Source: Strigamia acuminata
Taxonomy: Eukaryota > Arthropoda > Chilopoda > Geophilomorpha > Linotaeniidae
Direction of reading: 5' to 3'
Length of the DNA: 64,000 bases
Assembly (NCBI GenBank): GCA_949358305.1
Contig: OX442317.1
Span: 3,910,186-3,974,185, forward strand
Positions 22,338 to 39,000 of the stretch are shown piece by piece (the stretch's first letter is position 1; every line of letters starts with the position of its first letter). The position numbers and the translations under genes are program-made. A model generated the notes under the pieces. It saw only the letters and a program-made list of their open reading frames with translations. It was not told the DNA's origin and ran no database searches.

Positions 22338-22464
22338 CCAGAATAAACTTTTCACTCTATCGTGCGTCAACTTTACTGTGACACACATCTGCTAACTCCT
22401 ACAAGTCAGGACTTTTAATCTTAATCGTAATTTTTTAAAATCTACCTCTACACAACGCAGCAAA

Positions 22465-23939
22465 ATGGCTTTCCGTGGACGTCCTCCAGTAAAAAAAAAA
22501 AAAAAATACACACAAACATTTATTTAAAATTAATATTCCGAATCCTAGATGCTGAGCAACGCCGCAGCGGGCAAAAAAAAGACCGAGAAACCCACAGCAA
22601 TTACGCGTCGTCCAGCACTCGGTGAAATCGCAAGCAATGCCCTAGCCGGACCCAAAACAGTGGCCTTACGAAAGGTAAAAGTTTTATTTATCGATAAATA
22701 AGGTTTTAAAAATGAAAAAATGAAAAAAATTGCGCAGATTCCGCCGACAAAAATTGTAAAACAGTCGACGGCGACAGAAAATGACAATTTGACAGAGCAG
22801 TTCGAAACACTTAAAGTGGAATCGTATTCGTCTCAACGCATTCCCGACATCGAGAACATAGACGAAGGAGACGAGGGTTACCCGCATTTGGTTGCGGAAT
22901 GGGTCAACGAAATCTACGATTACTTACGCCACTTGGAAGTAAAAAAAAATCAAAATTTCTCACTAAATTCCCATAATTTTAACAAATAATTCTGTATTAG
23001 ACGATACAAATCGTCCGAGAAGACTACTGGAAAGGAAACGACGATCTTCACCCACGCATGCGCACCATTTTGGTCAATTGGTTGTACCTAGTCCACACAG
23101 AGTTCAAATTGCTTCCAGAAACGCTCTACCTCACCGTCGCCATTTTAGACCGGACATTACAAGTCGAAAAATCTAACATTTTAAAATTTTATTTAATTAA
23201 AAATTTTTTTTTTAGGATCTCGAAGTTCGTCGGAGTAAATTGCAACTTATCGGCGCTACGGCGCTGATGATCGCCTGTAAATACGAGGAAATGTTGACGC
23301 CCGAAATGGACGACTACTTCAGGATCTGCAAAGAAATGTACCCGAAGAGCGACATACGTCGCATGGAATGTGTCATGTTGAGGATCCTTGATTACTCGTT
23401 GGGCCGACCACTCGTGCTGCATTTCGTGCGACGAAACTCCAAAGCGGGACACTCCAATGCGCAGGAGCACACGATGGCCAAATATTTCTTGGAGCTCTCA
23501 TTATTTCATTACGATCTGGCTCACTACCCACCTTCGCTTGTCGGTGCAGCTGCGCTCTGTTTGACATTCAAATTGCTCCGCGGCTCGTCCTCTTGGGTAA
23601 TAAAAATTAAAATAACAAAAATATATATATATATTATTAATATATTTTATTGTTTTGTTTAAAAAATATAGACGGATACCTTGATTTATCACAGCAAATA
23701 TACAGAGTTGGAATTGAGGCCGGTAATGAAGAAATTGGCTGTGGTCACCATTGAATCGGAAATCTGTCCTTACCAAGCGGTTTGTTCATTTAATTATTAT
23801 TTTTTATAGATTTAATTTAATTTTTTTTTCTATTTAGGCTGTTAGAGTGAAATACACGTCTCCAGTGTTTTATAAGACAACGACCTCGATACTGTTTAAA
23901 TCCAGAGAGTTCAAGCGATTTGCGAACGGACAATTTTGA
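22465..23939 (+). CDS. Cyclin B paralogue
   Basis: Seven exons at positions matching the other cyclin B: 22465-22488, 22549-22674, 22738-22938, 23001-23162, 23216-23596, 23672-about 23779, 23838-23939; about 368 aa. The destruction box reads RPALGEIAS, so the usual final Asn is Ser. The cyclin box keeps MRTILVNWL and KYEEMLTPE. Clearly a tandem or dispersed duplicate that has diverged, more so at the C-terminus (short SREFKRFANGQF end). The end of exon 6 is uncertain by one codon. CDK1 partner role inferred from family. Confidence 0.9.
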
Positions 23940-24347
23940 AATTCAATTCCCAATTTGACAAATTTTTCTATTGTTTTTAAATGTAAGACGTAAATTATTG
24001 GCTGGTGTATTTAAATTTTAAGTTAATGTATGTATAGGAAGTTTTATAAGGTGCAACAGTAATAAATAATTTTTTTTTCCATTCACCCAATACAAACTTA
24101 ACGTTTTCTCATTTTTTAAAAAAGAAAAAAAAAGAAAAACAAAATTTCTAGATAGGACTAGCACTTGTGGAAGCACAATAGTTTCACATATGACACAAAT
24201 GGAAATGTTGAGTAAACTGAACTAACAACCGGTTTAATACTGCCGTGAGATCTCAACCAAGGCACTAAAAATACAGATAAAATAAAGTGTCAGAAATGAA
24301 TAATATTAATTTAATCACTCAAATCACCATTTTTGTGCATATAAAAT

Positions 24348-25083
24348 TCACTGGATGGAACATAATTGACTGGCCTGACAGCAAATACACCTTTGGGACA
24401 TCGGTTTTGGCGGGATCAGGTCCAAATCGTCAAATTCTAACGATATATCGTCTTTGTGATTGGCTAGAAGTTGTTGATTAATTTCATGGTTTTCATTAGA
24501 AATTGGCGAGCTCTCAAACTCAGTTTCACTAAAAAAAAATTGAAAAATAATGTGTAAAAAAAAATCTAGAAATAAATATATTACCTGTCAGAGTCCCACG
24601 TAACTAAAGTTGAAGTTGCCTTGTTTGGCACTGGAAGTCTAAAATTTTAAAACCAAAAAATAACAAAAAAAAATGTCATTTTAAAACGAAATTGACATTG
24701 ACAAAGGACAACGACCTTCCTATAGGTAACATAAACGACTTTTTCGGCTGTTGGTCTATTAATTTATTACTAGACCACGCTTTTTCGATCCGCCGTTCTG
24801 CAAAACAAAAAATTTAAATTTAAATTCCAAATTTAAAAAAAAAAAAAAATTAAAATTAAATGTTTACCGAGTTTTTTTTGTAATTGTACAGCACTACTTG
24901 CACTTCTAACCGCAACGTCATTCGTTTTGCCATTCTAATTAGAAGGAAATAAAAGTTTCGATAAAAACAGCTGCTCTTATCGTATAATTTAATAAACAAA
25001 TAACCAACTGTTAAGATTTTCGTCTCGCCGTTCTCCTCCTCTTCGCCATTGCTCAGCTCTGTGCTCGTGTTCAGTTCGTCCAT
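24348..25083 (-). CDS. FAM219 family protein
   Basis: Small, probably soluble and largely disordered protein of about 150 aa in five exons, joined in phase by short introns. The C-terminus EFDDLDLIPPKP followed by CICCQAS and CSIQ closely matches the signature end of human FAM219A/B (DLDLIPPK, then CMCCQA and a terminal IQ). An internal DQQPKKS and VPNK block also matches the family. Molecular function of the family is unknown. Divergent from the dynein gene with 262 bp between starts. The first intron donor (GTTGGT) is weak, so the N-terminus is less certain. Confidence 0.75.
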
Positions 25084-25345
25084 CTTGGCATGGAACACAA
25101 AAGCGAAATTATACAATAATACAATGAATTATCTCTATCGTGTAGGATCAATGCCGTCAACAAGTTTTTCCTTCAAAACCTGTCGCCATTTTTAAAATAC
25201 ATCCACATCCGTTTCCAGGTACCATCACGCCCCTAGTCACCGCGTCCTTAGCAACCGCAATAAACTTACAGTTCGTTGCTTCGTCGATGTTTACGGAGCG
25301 AATATTGAAATAAACGAGCAAATTTCAAGCATAAAAACAAGAAAG

Positions 25346-28300
25346 ATGGCTGCCAAAGTGAATATAACACTTTATTTTACTTGAAAAAATATAAATTTGA
25401 AATGTTTTTATCTGAAAAATATTTTTTTTTTGCAGGTTGCACCGAAAAAAGTGGCCCTACCCCCGGTGCCGAATAGTTCTTCGTCCATCAAAGTTGGTAA
25501 GGTGGAAATGGCCAGAAAAGCAAGAGCAAAATCCATGACTGGAGCCATGTTTGTATGTTATTTTGATTTAAAATGAAAATAATAAAAAACAAATTAAAAA
25601 AATAAAAATTTACACGTAATTAATCAACAGGAAGAGGAAGAGCCCGAAGAAGAAATGAATGTACGAAAAAAATAATTAATTTTTTAAAAACAAAATCAAA
25701 AATATCAAATAAAATCAAAACATTTTTTTATTTTTTAGAAAACGCACGATGAGCAACTCCAATTAGCAGACCCCGTACGAAAAATAACTCTATAAACATC
25801 AATTTAAACTCTAAATTCGACTCTAAATTATTTACCAGGAATTAAAAGAGGAATTAACTCGAGTTTTAACATCGGAAAATCCCAACGCGATTAAAAATCT
25901 AATCGTATTTAACTACAAGGTAAAACGAACGTAAATAAAATTCCAACAAAACAAATTCCGAGCATTTTCTTGACGTTGTTCGTCTAGGAAATGACTTATC
26001 AACAAGTGATCACCACAGACCACTGCGTGCATCACATCGAGATGCCGAGCATGGTAGCTGTTCCTCGGCCTCCTGACAAAGAAAAGAAAGGTATCAAATT
26101 TGTACGTAATTTTAATTTTAAAAAATACAAACCTCTATTTTAATCGCCAGTAAGCCTAATCGAAGCTGATGAATTAGCCGCGAAAGGACCTGGGAAACCA
26201 GCTCCGAATAAATTCAACTACAACGACAGAGCAGCTCAAACGTATAATTTGCCACTCAGAGTACGTTGTGGTAAATTAATATTTAGAAAAATAAACAATT
26301 TACGTGCATTTTGAATCGTTAGAACCAAGAAATGCAAACTCTTCCACCGCCGAGACAAGTGATAATCGGCAACGTGAGTCAGGGTGAAATCTACGACGCT
26401 TACACGGCGTATGCAGAAAACATGGTAGAATAAAATTAAATTAAATTCGACAATTCCCAGTCAAATATTTCTATTTCAGGCCAAGGTTAAGGGTCAAAGG
26501 AAGGAAGAAAGTGCAGAAACATTGGTAAAACTAAAATAAATTCATAAAATAATATAAAAAAATGTTGTTTCCAGGGTGACGATTTCTCGAAAATCAGTTT
26601 GACCATCAAAATAATGGAAAGAATGGTCAACCAAAACATCTTTGACGAAATCATGCAAGGTATCAACTCGCACCGAAAAGATATCACCAAATTCCAACCA
26701 CTTTTTCCTATTGATTTTCAAGATTTCAAATATTGGGAAGACAAAGCGGATGAATTTCGATTGCCGGACGGAATGCTTTTACCGCTGTGGAAATTCAGCC
26801 ACGACGATGCCAGAGGTTTGACCGTCACCGCCGTCAAATGGAGCCAAAAATACAACGATTTATTCGCGGCAACATACGGCTCAGGTTTAAAAAAAAACAA
26901 ATAATTATATAAAAAAGAAAAGAAAAAATAATTTTTTGGATGAATTCAGTGGGAAAAAATAATTTTTTGGATTAATTCAGTGGAAAAAAATAATTTTTTG
27001 GATAATTCAGTGGAAAAAAATAATTTTTTGGATTAATTCAGTGGAAAAAAATAATTTTTTGGATTAATTCAGTGGAAAAAAATAATTTTTTGGATTAATT
27101 CAGTGGAAAAAAATAATTTTTTGGATTAATTCAGTGGAAAAAAATAATTTTTTGGATTAATTCTAATTTTTTGGATTAATTCAGTGGATTACTTGAAACA
27201 AGAATACGGAATGATTTGCATCCACACGCTGAAAAACCCCGCGTATCCCGAATTCATGGCGACCGTCGACAGCGGCCTGCTGTGCGTCGACATCAACACC
27301 CAGCAACCGTACTTAATCGCCGTCGGTTACTACGACGGAAACGTCGCCGTGTTCGACGTCAAAGCAGGCAACAAATTCCCAAAATTCCAATGCGATCCCA
27401 AAGAAGGAAAACACCAAAATCCAGTCTGGAAAGTAAGTTTAATTTAAAAAAAAAAATTTCCATACGTTAATTAAATATTCAAGGTTAAATGGCAAGAAAA
27501 CAATCTAGACGGAAACCTCAACTTCGTTTCCGTCTCATCCGACGGCCGAGTGACCAACTGGGTTCTCTACAAAGTAAATCAGATAGAAACGAGCACTTTA
27601 ATTCCATCGCAACTCACAAATAAATAAATATTTTACAGTCCGAGCTCAGATACGCCGACATAGTGCACTTAAACACGCAAACAGCATCGTTGGAGGGCCC
27701 GGGCGGAGCCGACTTAGATATCAAGGGTTAAAAAATTGATTCGCTTAACATACAAATAGAAATATAAATAAATGTTAACCTACAGGCGCTGGGACTTCCA
27801 TTGCCTTTCACAGGCTGTACAAAACGCTCTTTATAATCGGGACCGAGGAAGGCAAGATGTTTAAATGTTCAAAAATATACAGTAACCGTTTCCTTCAAAC
27901 CTACAATGCTCACACCATGGCGATTCACGAAATCACGTGGAATGCTTATCACCCGGACATTTTCCTCACGTGCAGCGCTGATTGGACGGTCAAACTCTGG
28001 GATTACAAGCTAACGTACGATCCAACTTGGTTTTCAAGGTGAAAAATCAACTCGCTCGTTTTGTTTCAGGCGGCCGTTGTTTGTTTTTGATTTGAACAGT
28101 TCGGTGGCGGACGTCGCTTGGGCGCCGTACGCCGCGACGGTGTTTGCAGCGTGTACGGCCGATGGCAAGGTGCGACGCACGTTTTTGAAGCGTTTAATCG
28201 TTTAATTGTGCACGTTTCTCCTAGGTTTTCGTCTTCGACTTGCACGTCAACAAATACAAAGCTGTTTGTGAGCAAATTGTGGTTCAGAAGAAAGGCACGG

Positions 28301-28563
28301 CGTTGAGTAGTATCTCCTTCAACCAACTGCACCCGATCATAGTGACGGGGGACAGCAAGTGAGCAATTTTAACTCAATTTCAACTCAAATTTTAACTCAT
28401 TAACTGTGTTGCGCTTTTCAGGGGTTTCACCACGTGTTTGAAGCTCTCGCCCAACTTGCGGCGAGCTTTCAAGGAGAACAAAACCACCGATCCGGAAAAA
28501 TACAGGGAACTGGAGATGGCCAAACTGTTGAAAATATTAGCTATAGTTCGACTTAGTGAATAA
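25346..28563 (+). CDS. DNAI1: Axonemal dynein intermediate chain 1 (outer arm)
   Basis: Outer dynein arm intermediate chain that anchors heavy chains to the axonemal doublet in motile cilia and flagella. About 17 exons. The N-terminal region has an acidic stretch, then [11 protein letters not shown] and [10 protein letters not shown] as in DNAI1. The segment [25 protein letters not shown] and GMLLPLWKF is diagnostic, followed by WD40 repeats ([38 protein letters not shown]). The TAA stop overlaps AATAAA, so the 3' UTR is very short. The stop is 24 bp from the convergent FKRP stop. One intron holds a minisatellite. Confidence 0.93.
26936..27185 (+). repeat. 31-bp minisatellite in a DNAI1 intron that repeats the splice acceptor
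   Basis: Unit about AATTTTTTGGATTAATTCAG plus TGGAAAAAAAT, with TTCAGTGG present eight times. The last one is the real acceptor, whose exon begins TGGATTACTTG. One unit near 27160-27175 has lost the CAG. The array fills most of the intron between the exons ending ATYGS and starting VDYLKQ. Confidence 0.9.
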
Positions 28564-28587
28564 AAATAATAAAAAAATTAATTAAAA

Positions 28588-30238
28588 TTACGTAACACGA
28601 AAATAAATGGAATTATTGGGAAAAGTCAGGCGCGTCGGATTGGGATATTGCGGGTTTTCGATGACCCCCTCGCCGAATTTCAGCTCGAGAAAATCGCGGA
28701 TGTTATTGGGCGCCGAAGCGAGCACCCCGACGAAGTTGATGGTGGTGAGGGGTCTCAGGAACGACTCGGGGAACTCCATGTCCTGCCGGTGCGTTTTGAA
28801 CCACACGTTTTTCGTCATTACCCCCTTGCTGGAATGGAAGGGGAAGATGTCCACGTGCATGTGGTTGGTTTTGCTGTACTGCACTCGGTAGAAGTCGCCC
28901 TCGCTCGCCCGCTCCCACACGAAGCGGTTCTCGTCTTCGGTCGTCTCGCCCACCTTGGCCAGCTTGAGGAACGGACACTTCTTGATGTCCTCGCGGTAGA
29001 TGCCGATGTCCACGTCGTAGTCCCACGGGATGACGTCGCCGTTGCGCGCGGCGCCCAGCAGACTGCCGCCTTCCAACCAATGGCGGACCTTGAATTGGGT
29101 GAGTATCCGAAGGACGTAGCGCGCCGTTTTGCGCAGACCTTCCAGGCAGCACGGCGGGGTCCATTTGCTCTCGTACAAGTACTCGGGCATGTCGTCCACG
29201 ACCGTTCCGAAGCAGCGCAACGTGTGTTTGGCGCAGCCGTGCCACTCGACGGCCGCATCCGACTGCACTTTTTTCACACCGAAAGAAACGTACAACGAGT
29301 GCAGTCGGTCGGCTTGCAGCGAGTTGCTCTTCCATTTCAAGTGCGGGTCGTCGAACAACGTTTTTCCCGGCTCGAATTGAGTTTTTCCCGGCATTTCGTG
29401 CACCTAAAAAGCCAAATAAACTCAATTATTACGTGTTTAAACGATTAATTTAACGTTTTCTTTCAACCTTCCAGCCACGAATGGCCGTCTGGATGTAAAG
29501 ACCGGTCGGGAACGGTCTGGGAAACGGTTGGCTCAAATTAAGCAGCATCAAAGTGGGCAGTAGAAGCGCGTGTTTTCCGATGATCATGTTGCAGGGTTTC
29601 TTCGCAGAGTCGCTTTCCGTGATGCTCAACGTCCATTCTCGAATGCTGACGGTCGAGTGGACGCAGTTGAAGGATTCCGTTCTTATTCGCACTGCTGTGA
29701 TGGTGTTTACGTTCATTTCGTTGCGTTTGATGACATTTTTTACGTCGTACGCGCTCGATATGCGAATAGAATCCGGTACGAAGAGAATGTAAGGTGTTAC
29801 GATGTAATATTCGGCCCTGACCGCACGGTACGATCGTTCTGGGTGTCCTTTGAGGATGACTAGCTTCACGTGCTGACTTTTCGGCAGAAATAACGGAGGA
29901 TAAGGTCGTTTGTCGGTGATTAAGAGGATTTTCACGTTGGGTAATAAGTTGGCCAAATGCGCCACGGTTTCTGACAAATCGTTGTCGAAGTCTTCGAATT
30001 CTCGAATTACGACGGTGATTAGTTCGTGGATGGGTCTGGAAGTGGTTATCGGCGCTCCTTTGTAGAGATGTTGGTTGAAAACGATGCGGTTGTCATGACG
30101 ACTGGACTCAGCATCCGAGGTATCGTCGGGGTCAATGTATTTCTCGAGTTTTTCCGTCGTTCTCCAGAAGTAGTACAGAGCTAGAAAATTCACTACGAGG
30201 ACTGTTATTAACAAACACTGGCATTTTCGTAGCCGCAT
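28588..30238 (-). CDS. FKRP: Fukutin-related protein (ribitol-5-phosphate transferase)
   Basis: Golgi enzyme that adds the second ribitol-5-phosphate of the tandem pair to the alpha-dystroglycan glycan from CDP-ribitol. Two exons, 30238-29468 and 29403-28588, joined in phase; 528 aa (human 495). A type II signal anchor lies at about residues 8-26. The C-terminal LicD-type domain has WLEGGSLLGAARNGD, the metal-binding DYDVDIGIY, HVDIFPF, and ELKFGEGVIENPQYPNP, all nearly identical to the human protein. The start lies 326 bp from the divergent PMF1 start. Confidence 0.95.
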
Positions 30239-30564
30239 TGCACCGCTTTTGCTCGATTAAGGGGGACGAAGCGTGTATCGTTTTGACAACGAGAAACTTC
30301 CATTAGCCGCCATTTTGTTGTGATTTTTTTTTTCTCCTCCCGAGAGACTTTTTTTTTGTATTTTTGTTTTTTAAAAATAAAAATTGCTAATCAGTAACAC
30401 GAAAGATATAATAAAGAAATTTTAAAATTTATAAGAACGCTATTTTATATATAAATCTTAATAAATAACGGTATTTTTTTAAAAAACGTTTCCGTTTGGG
30501 TTGGAGATTATTTACCGAATCGACCAATCAGATCTTCAAAGCGCGGATTTCGTTTAATTTCAAA

Positions 30565-31265
30565 ATGGAAGAAGTCATGGCCGATTCAGCTGAATCTAGT
30601 AAACAGTATTCAAACACTTCCGATAATAAGGAAGAACCCGTAGAATTCCACTCGACGGCAGCTGCTTTAAAAGATGCGATCAGTGAAACCATAACTCGTT
30701 GTGTAAAAGAATTCAGGTACGTCTTTAACACTAATGTATTAATAGACACGAAAGAAACAACAAACAAACAAAAATTTCTTTTTCCAGTCGCGAAATATTT
30801 GCTCAAGCCTTCCCAACCATTTACAAATCCAACAAAAAACGGATCAACGAACTTCGCAAAAGTGTTTCGGAATCCATCAAAAACAACTGTCTGGAAGAAG
30901 TAGACCTAATCTTCGAAGAAAGGAACATTGAGGAGAAATTAGACAAACTAGACCGAGCAATTGTCAACTCCAAATGTCGAGGCAAATGGTGAAATTTCCC
31001 TTTAAAAAATCCCCTCACTTCTTCCTAAATAAACTTCTCTTACCGCAGGAGACCGTCGGGCGACGTCGAGCAAGATCTGCGCGCGCACTTAATGAAAAAG
31101 AAACTGGAACACACAAAAACACTGAACGAAATACTGAAAGCGGAAAAGAAACTGACGCGACAACTGGAGATAAACAACGCCAAGGACACGGAGCAATTGA
31201 GCAAATTAATTAACAAAACCAAGCAATCCTACGATGATTTCATGACCCCTTCATCCTCCGATTAA
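30565..31265 (+). CDS. PMF1: Kinetochore protein PMF1 / NNF1
   Basis: Subunit of the MIS12 complex, which links centromeric chromatin to the NDC80 microtubule-binding complex. Three exons (30565-30716, 30788-30988, 31049-31265), 189 aa. The pattern LDKLDRAIV followed by KWRPSGDVEQDLRAH matches the PMF1 family core (LDKIV, WRPSG, E.DL). Mostly helical with a C-terminal coiled coil rich in K and E. The WRPSG motif spans the exon 2-3 junction, which supports that splice. The upstream in-frame ATG at 30496 is less likely. Confidence 0.85.
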
Positions 31266-31357
31266 ACCACCGTCGAATACATATATAAATTTTATTTACT
31301 GCATCATAATTTACAAGAAAAAAAAGAAAAAAGATAAATTAAATGTATCTACTCGTC

Positions 31358-35739
<4,382 letters not shown>

Positions 35740-36052
35740 ACTTTCAAAGCATTATTTTTTCCAACAAATTTGTAAGTGCAAACACGGTGAAATGTTAACT
35801 CAGATATGGACGCGCCATCTTTAAAACGGTTTGTTTATTTACATTCAGAGTCGTCTGGTGGGAAGATTTATAATCTAAAATAAACCTACCGGTATTAAAG
35901 AAATGAATTTAGAAATAAAATTCGACTTTTTATTTTGTATTTAAAAATCCTCTCATCAGTGATTTATTAACAATTCATATTTTATTCCGAGAGAACATCT
36001 CTGGACAACTTCGAGCAACAGGGCGCCATATTTAAATATTTTTCTTCTTCTT

Positions 36053-39000
36053 TCATGTTTTATTTTCTGGTTTCAAGTTGTCTTTGCACCAATTTAAAAA
36101 ATTTTCATGGACTTCCTTCAAAACCACTTGACTTTCAATATCAAAATTGACACTGAAATTTGATTAAAGTTGAATTCATTTCCTGGTATATCAAAGTTTC
36201 ATTTAACCTTGGTCTAAATTTCATTAATGAAACTCCACTCAATCCACTTTTCAATAGACATCCCTCTTCCCTAACAGTGTGAGCAATGCTTGCTGCCCTT
36301 TTCTCATCCAAATCTGGAAACAAATCAATTGAAAACAGTTCCCCAGACAGAAACTTCACCTGTCTTGCATGAACATTTTCACAACCTGAAAAAATAGCAA
36401 ACAATTTTCAAAGTCAAAATCAAACAAAAATAAATTCTTCACCTGCAATAAATAACACTTTCCCATTGAACACATGATTAATTGCTCTGCTTGCATTGTA
36501 AATTACGAAACCAACTGGTAAACAAACTTCTTTAACCAGTATATTCTCATCGCAAACATAATCAATCAAATAAGTTCTTCCCTGCTTTGTAAAGCAGATA
36601 ACCAGATGAGGTTTGCACACTATTGGCACAAGTGAAATGACCTCATCATTATCATTTGTACTAAAATAAAAACAAAAACATCAATCTCTAATAAAATCAA
36701 CTAAATTGTAAAAAGAAATAAAATCTAAACTTCAGGGCTTGAAATGACAAACTTTGGAGGGTTTCTAAAAGAAAATGTTCTCTCTCTTTTGGTGTAAAAA
36801 CCATTGTAATCTGTGGTAAAAAAAATTGGGATTTTTGTTCTATCTATCACACTAACACACAATGCCCAATGGCCCCGAGGTCATCCCTACCCATAGAGTG
36901 TGGACTGACCACTGTAACGCTCAGTGGTGTTATATTGGATCCACCACAGCCTCCATGAGCGGCCGCATGGGCCGAGGTAAGTTCCGTAGAATAGCAAAGC
37001 CTACCATCCACGTCACCCATGGAGATGACCTCCCTGTGTGTGACGGGTCGGTTGCTGGTGTAGTGTGCCCAAGAGGTACTGACAGCACGTGGGTTAGACT
37101 GGGAACTTCAACCCCTAAACAACGATTAAAGGCCACCAAACCCAACAATCTGGAGTCCCTGTTCTTATTTACGTGAGCGTGCGTCCCACTCCAGGGTATC
37201 TTGTCCCTAGGTTGCCCTGGATAAGATCATGCCGTCACAGATATTTCATCGTTTGCCTCAGCGCGAAATGTAGTCTATTGACAGCTCTGCCGGCAGTGCT
37301 GGACTGGCCCGGCCAGCTACCGGGAATTTCCCGGTGGCCCATAGCGGGCCCAACGTAGTCTGTCCCTGTGGCCCGACCCATCCAGATTTCCAGGTACTAA
37401 ATTTGTACCCAGTCAGGGCCGTCTTTACACTTTTCAGCGCCCTGGGCTAATAAAACTCAGGCGCCCCTTGCCCAGCACTTTTCTGTGCCTGACGCCCTTC
37501 TGAACCCATCGAGCCCCTGTGCCCGGCGCCCCCCCTGTGCCCGGCGCCCCTGGGCTGCAGCCCAGTTAGCCCAAAGGTGGGCCTGTACCCAGTACAGCCC
37601 TGTCTGCCGGTATGTGCCGGTACATTCCGAGCCCTGCCAAACTCACTCACACAGCTATCAAGTGCCTCAATGTATGTTGGCCATTCCATTTCAACTGCCA
37701 CAAACTTCCGTCACAAAGTGCAACTAGTAAAGAATCGGAATCATCAATTTCCACAGTTTTGCTCTTTCTATTCAACATCGACTGAAATTTCCTCATCAAT
37801 CTAGCAATACTGCTCTCTTCGCCAAACTTTGTCGACAAGTTTTGCTCTGCTGATTGCTTCGAGTCCGTAGTCGACTCGTTAACGTCGATATTAAAATTCA
37901 TCAAGCTGTCGTTGGACACGCTGCTACTTGGCGCCACGCTACCGCAAACGTTGAAGCTTTTGAATTCAAAGTTGTGTTCGTAGCCGTAGTCCTGTTGGGT
38001 ACTACCGATTTTGGTTGTCACCATGTAGTCGGACGACGCTTCTTTGCAGGTGAAATTTTTGGCAACATCCTCCACCTTTTCCTGCATCAAGTCGAATTCA
38101 GTTTTTCTCTCATCCTCCAACGTGGGTGTCGGTGTGTATTCCTCATCTTCCGCTTCCTCTTCTTCGCTCCCTTCTGCTACAGATTGGAAAACACCTACGA
38201 CTGAAGTTCCACTCGAATACGTCGTTATCTCCGCCGAACTGTCGGCTCGTTTTTTCCTTTCGATGCTTTCGCTTGTCGTGTTCGTCGTGGACAGTGTAGT
38301 TTTCGTCATGTTCGATGATTTGGTTGTGTCGTGCGATTCAATTTCTTTCGAATCTTGCACAAACCAAACACTCTTTATTTTCCCAATGCTGCACAGTCTC
38401 ACTAAATGTTTGACGGAACCTAAAAAGGAAAAAACATTGCCAACTGTGTTGCTCGTCAAATGTAATGACACAATGTGCTTCCGGTGCTGGACTGGCCCGG
38501 CGAACTACCGGGAATTTCCCGATGGCTTGTGGCTCGGTGGCCCGTCCCTGGCCCACCGTAGCCTGTCTCCTGTGGCCCGACCTATCCAGATTTCCCGGTA
38601 CTAAATTTCTATCCAGTCCAGCCCTGTGTGCTTCACCTGTGTTGATCTGTTTGACTGAAATTGTGCCATTTTCCAGTGCAACTGCGATCAGTGTTGAATC
38701 GTTGTTGACCGCGCATTTGCTGATTCTGTCAGAATGATGCCAAGTCATGGCAGGTTTCAAGTTTGAATCGACTGGACCAATTTAAAATTGATAAATGTAA
38801 AAAAAAAATCATTTTATAAATTAAATTTATTTTACTTTTTTTCTGTTCTTACCTACACCAGTATAATTGTTTAAAGAAATCGCATAGAAGTACAAGTTGT
38901 TGTCTCCACTCCACCACACTGCCACACCTAAAACCTCATTCACCTTTAAATCTGAAACAAAATTGTCATTTTTGTTGAATTATAAATATCATTTTTTAAT

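Noticed and set aside
28648-29448. 266-aa plus-strand and 240-aa minus-strand ORFs
   Set aside because: Shadows of the GC-richer second FKRP exon in other frames; FKRP frame has clear homology.
36862-37727. Several 60-104 aa ORFs
   Set aside because: Lie in dispersed repeat and MITE sequence inside an intron of the propeller gene.
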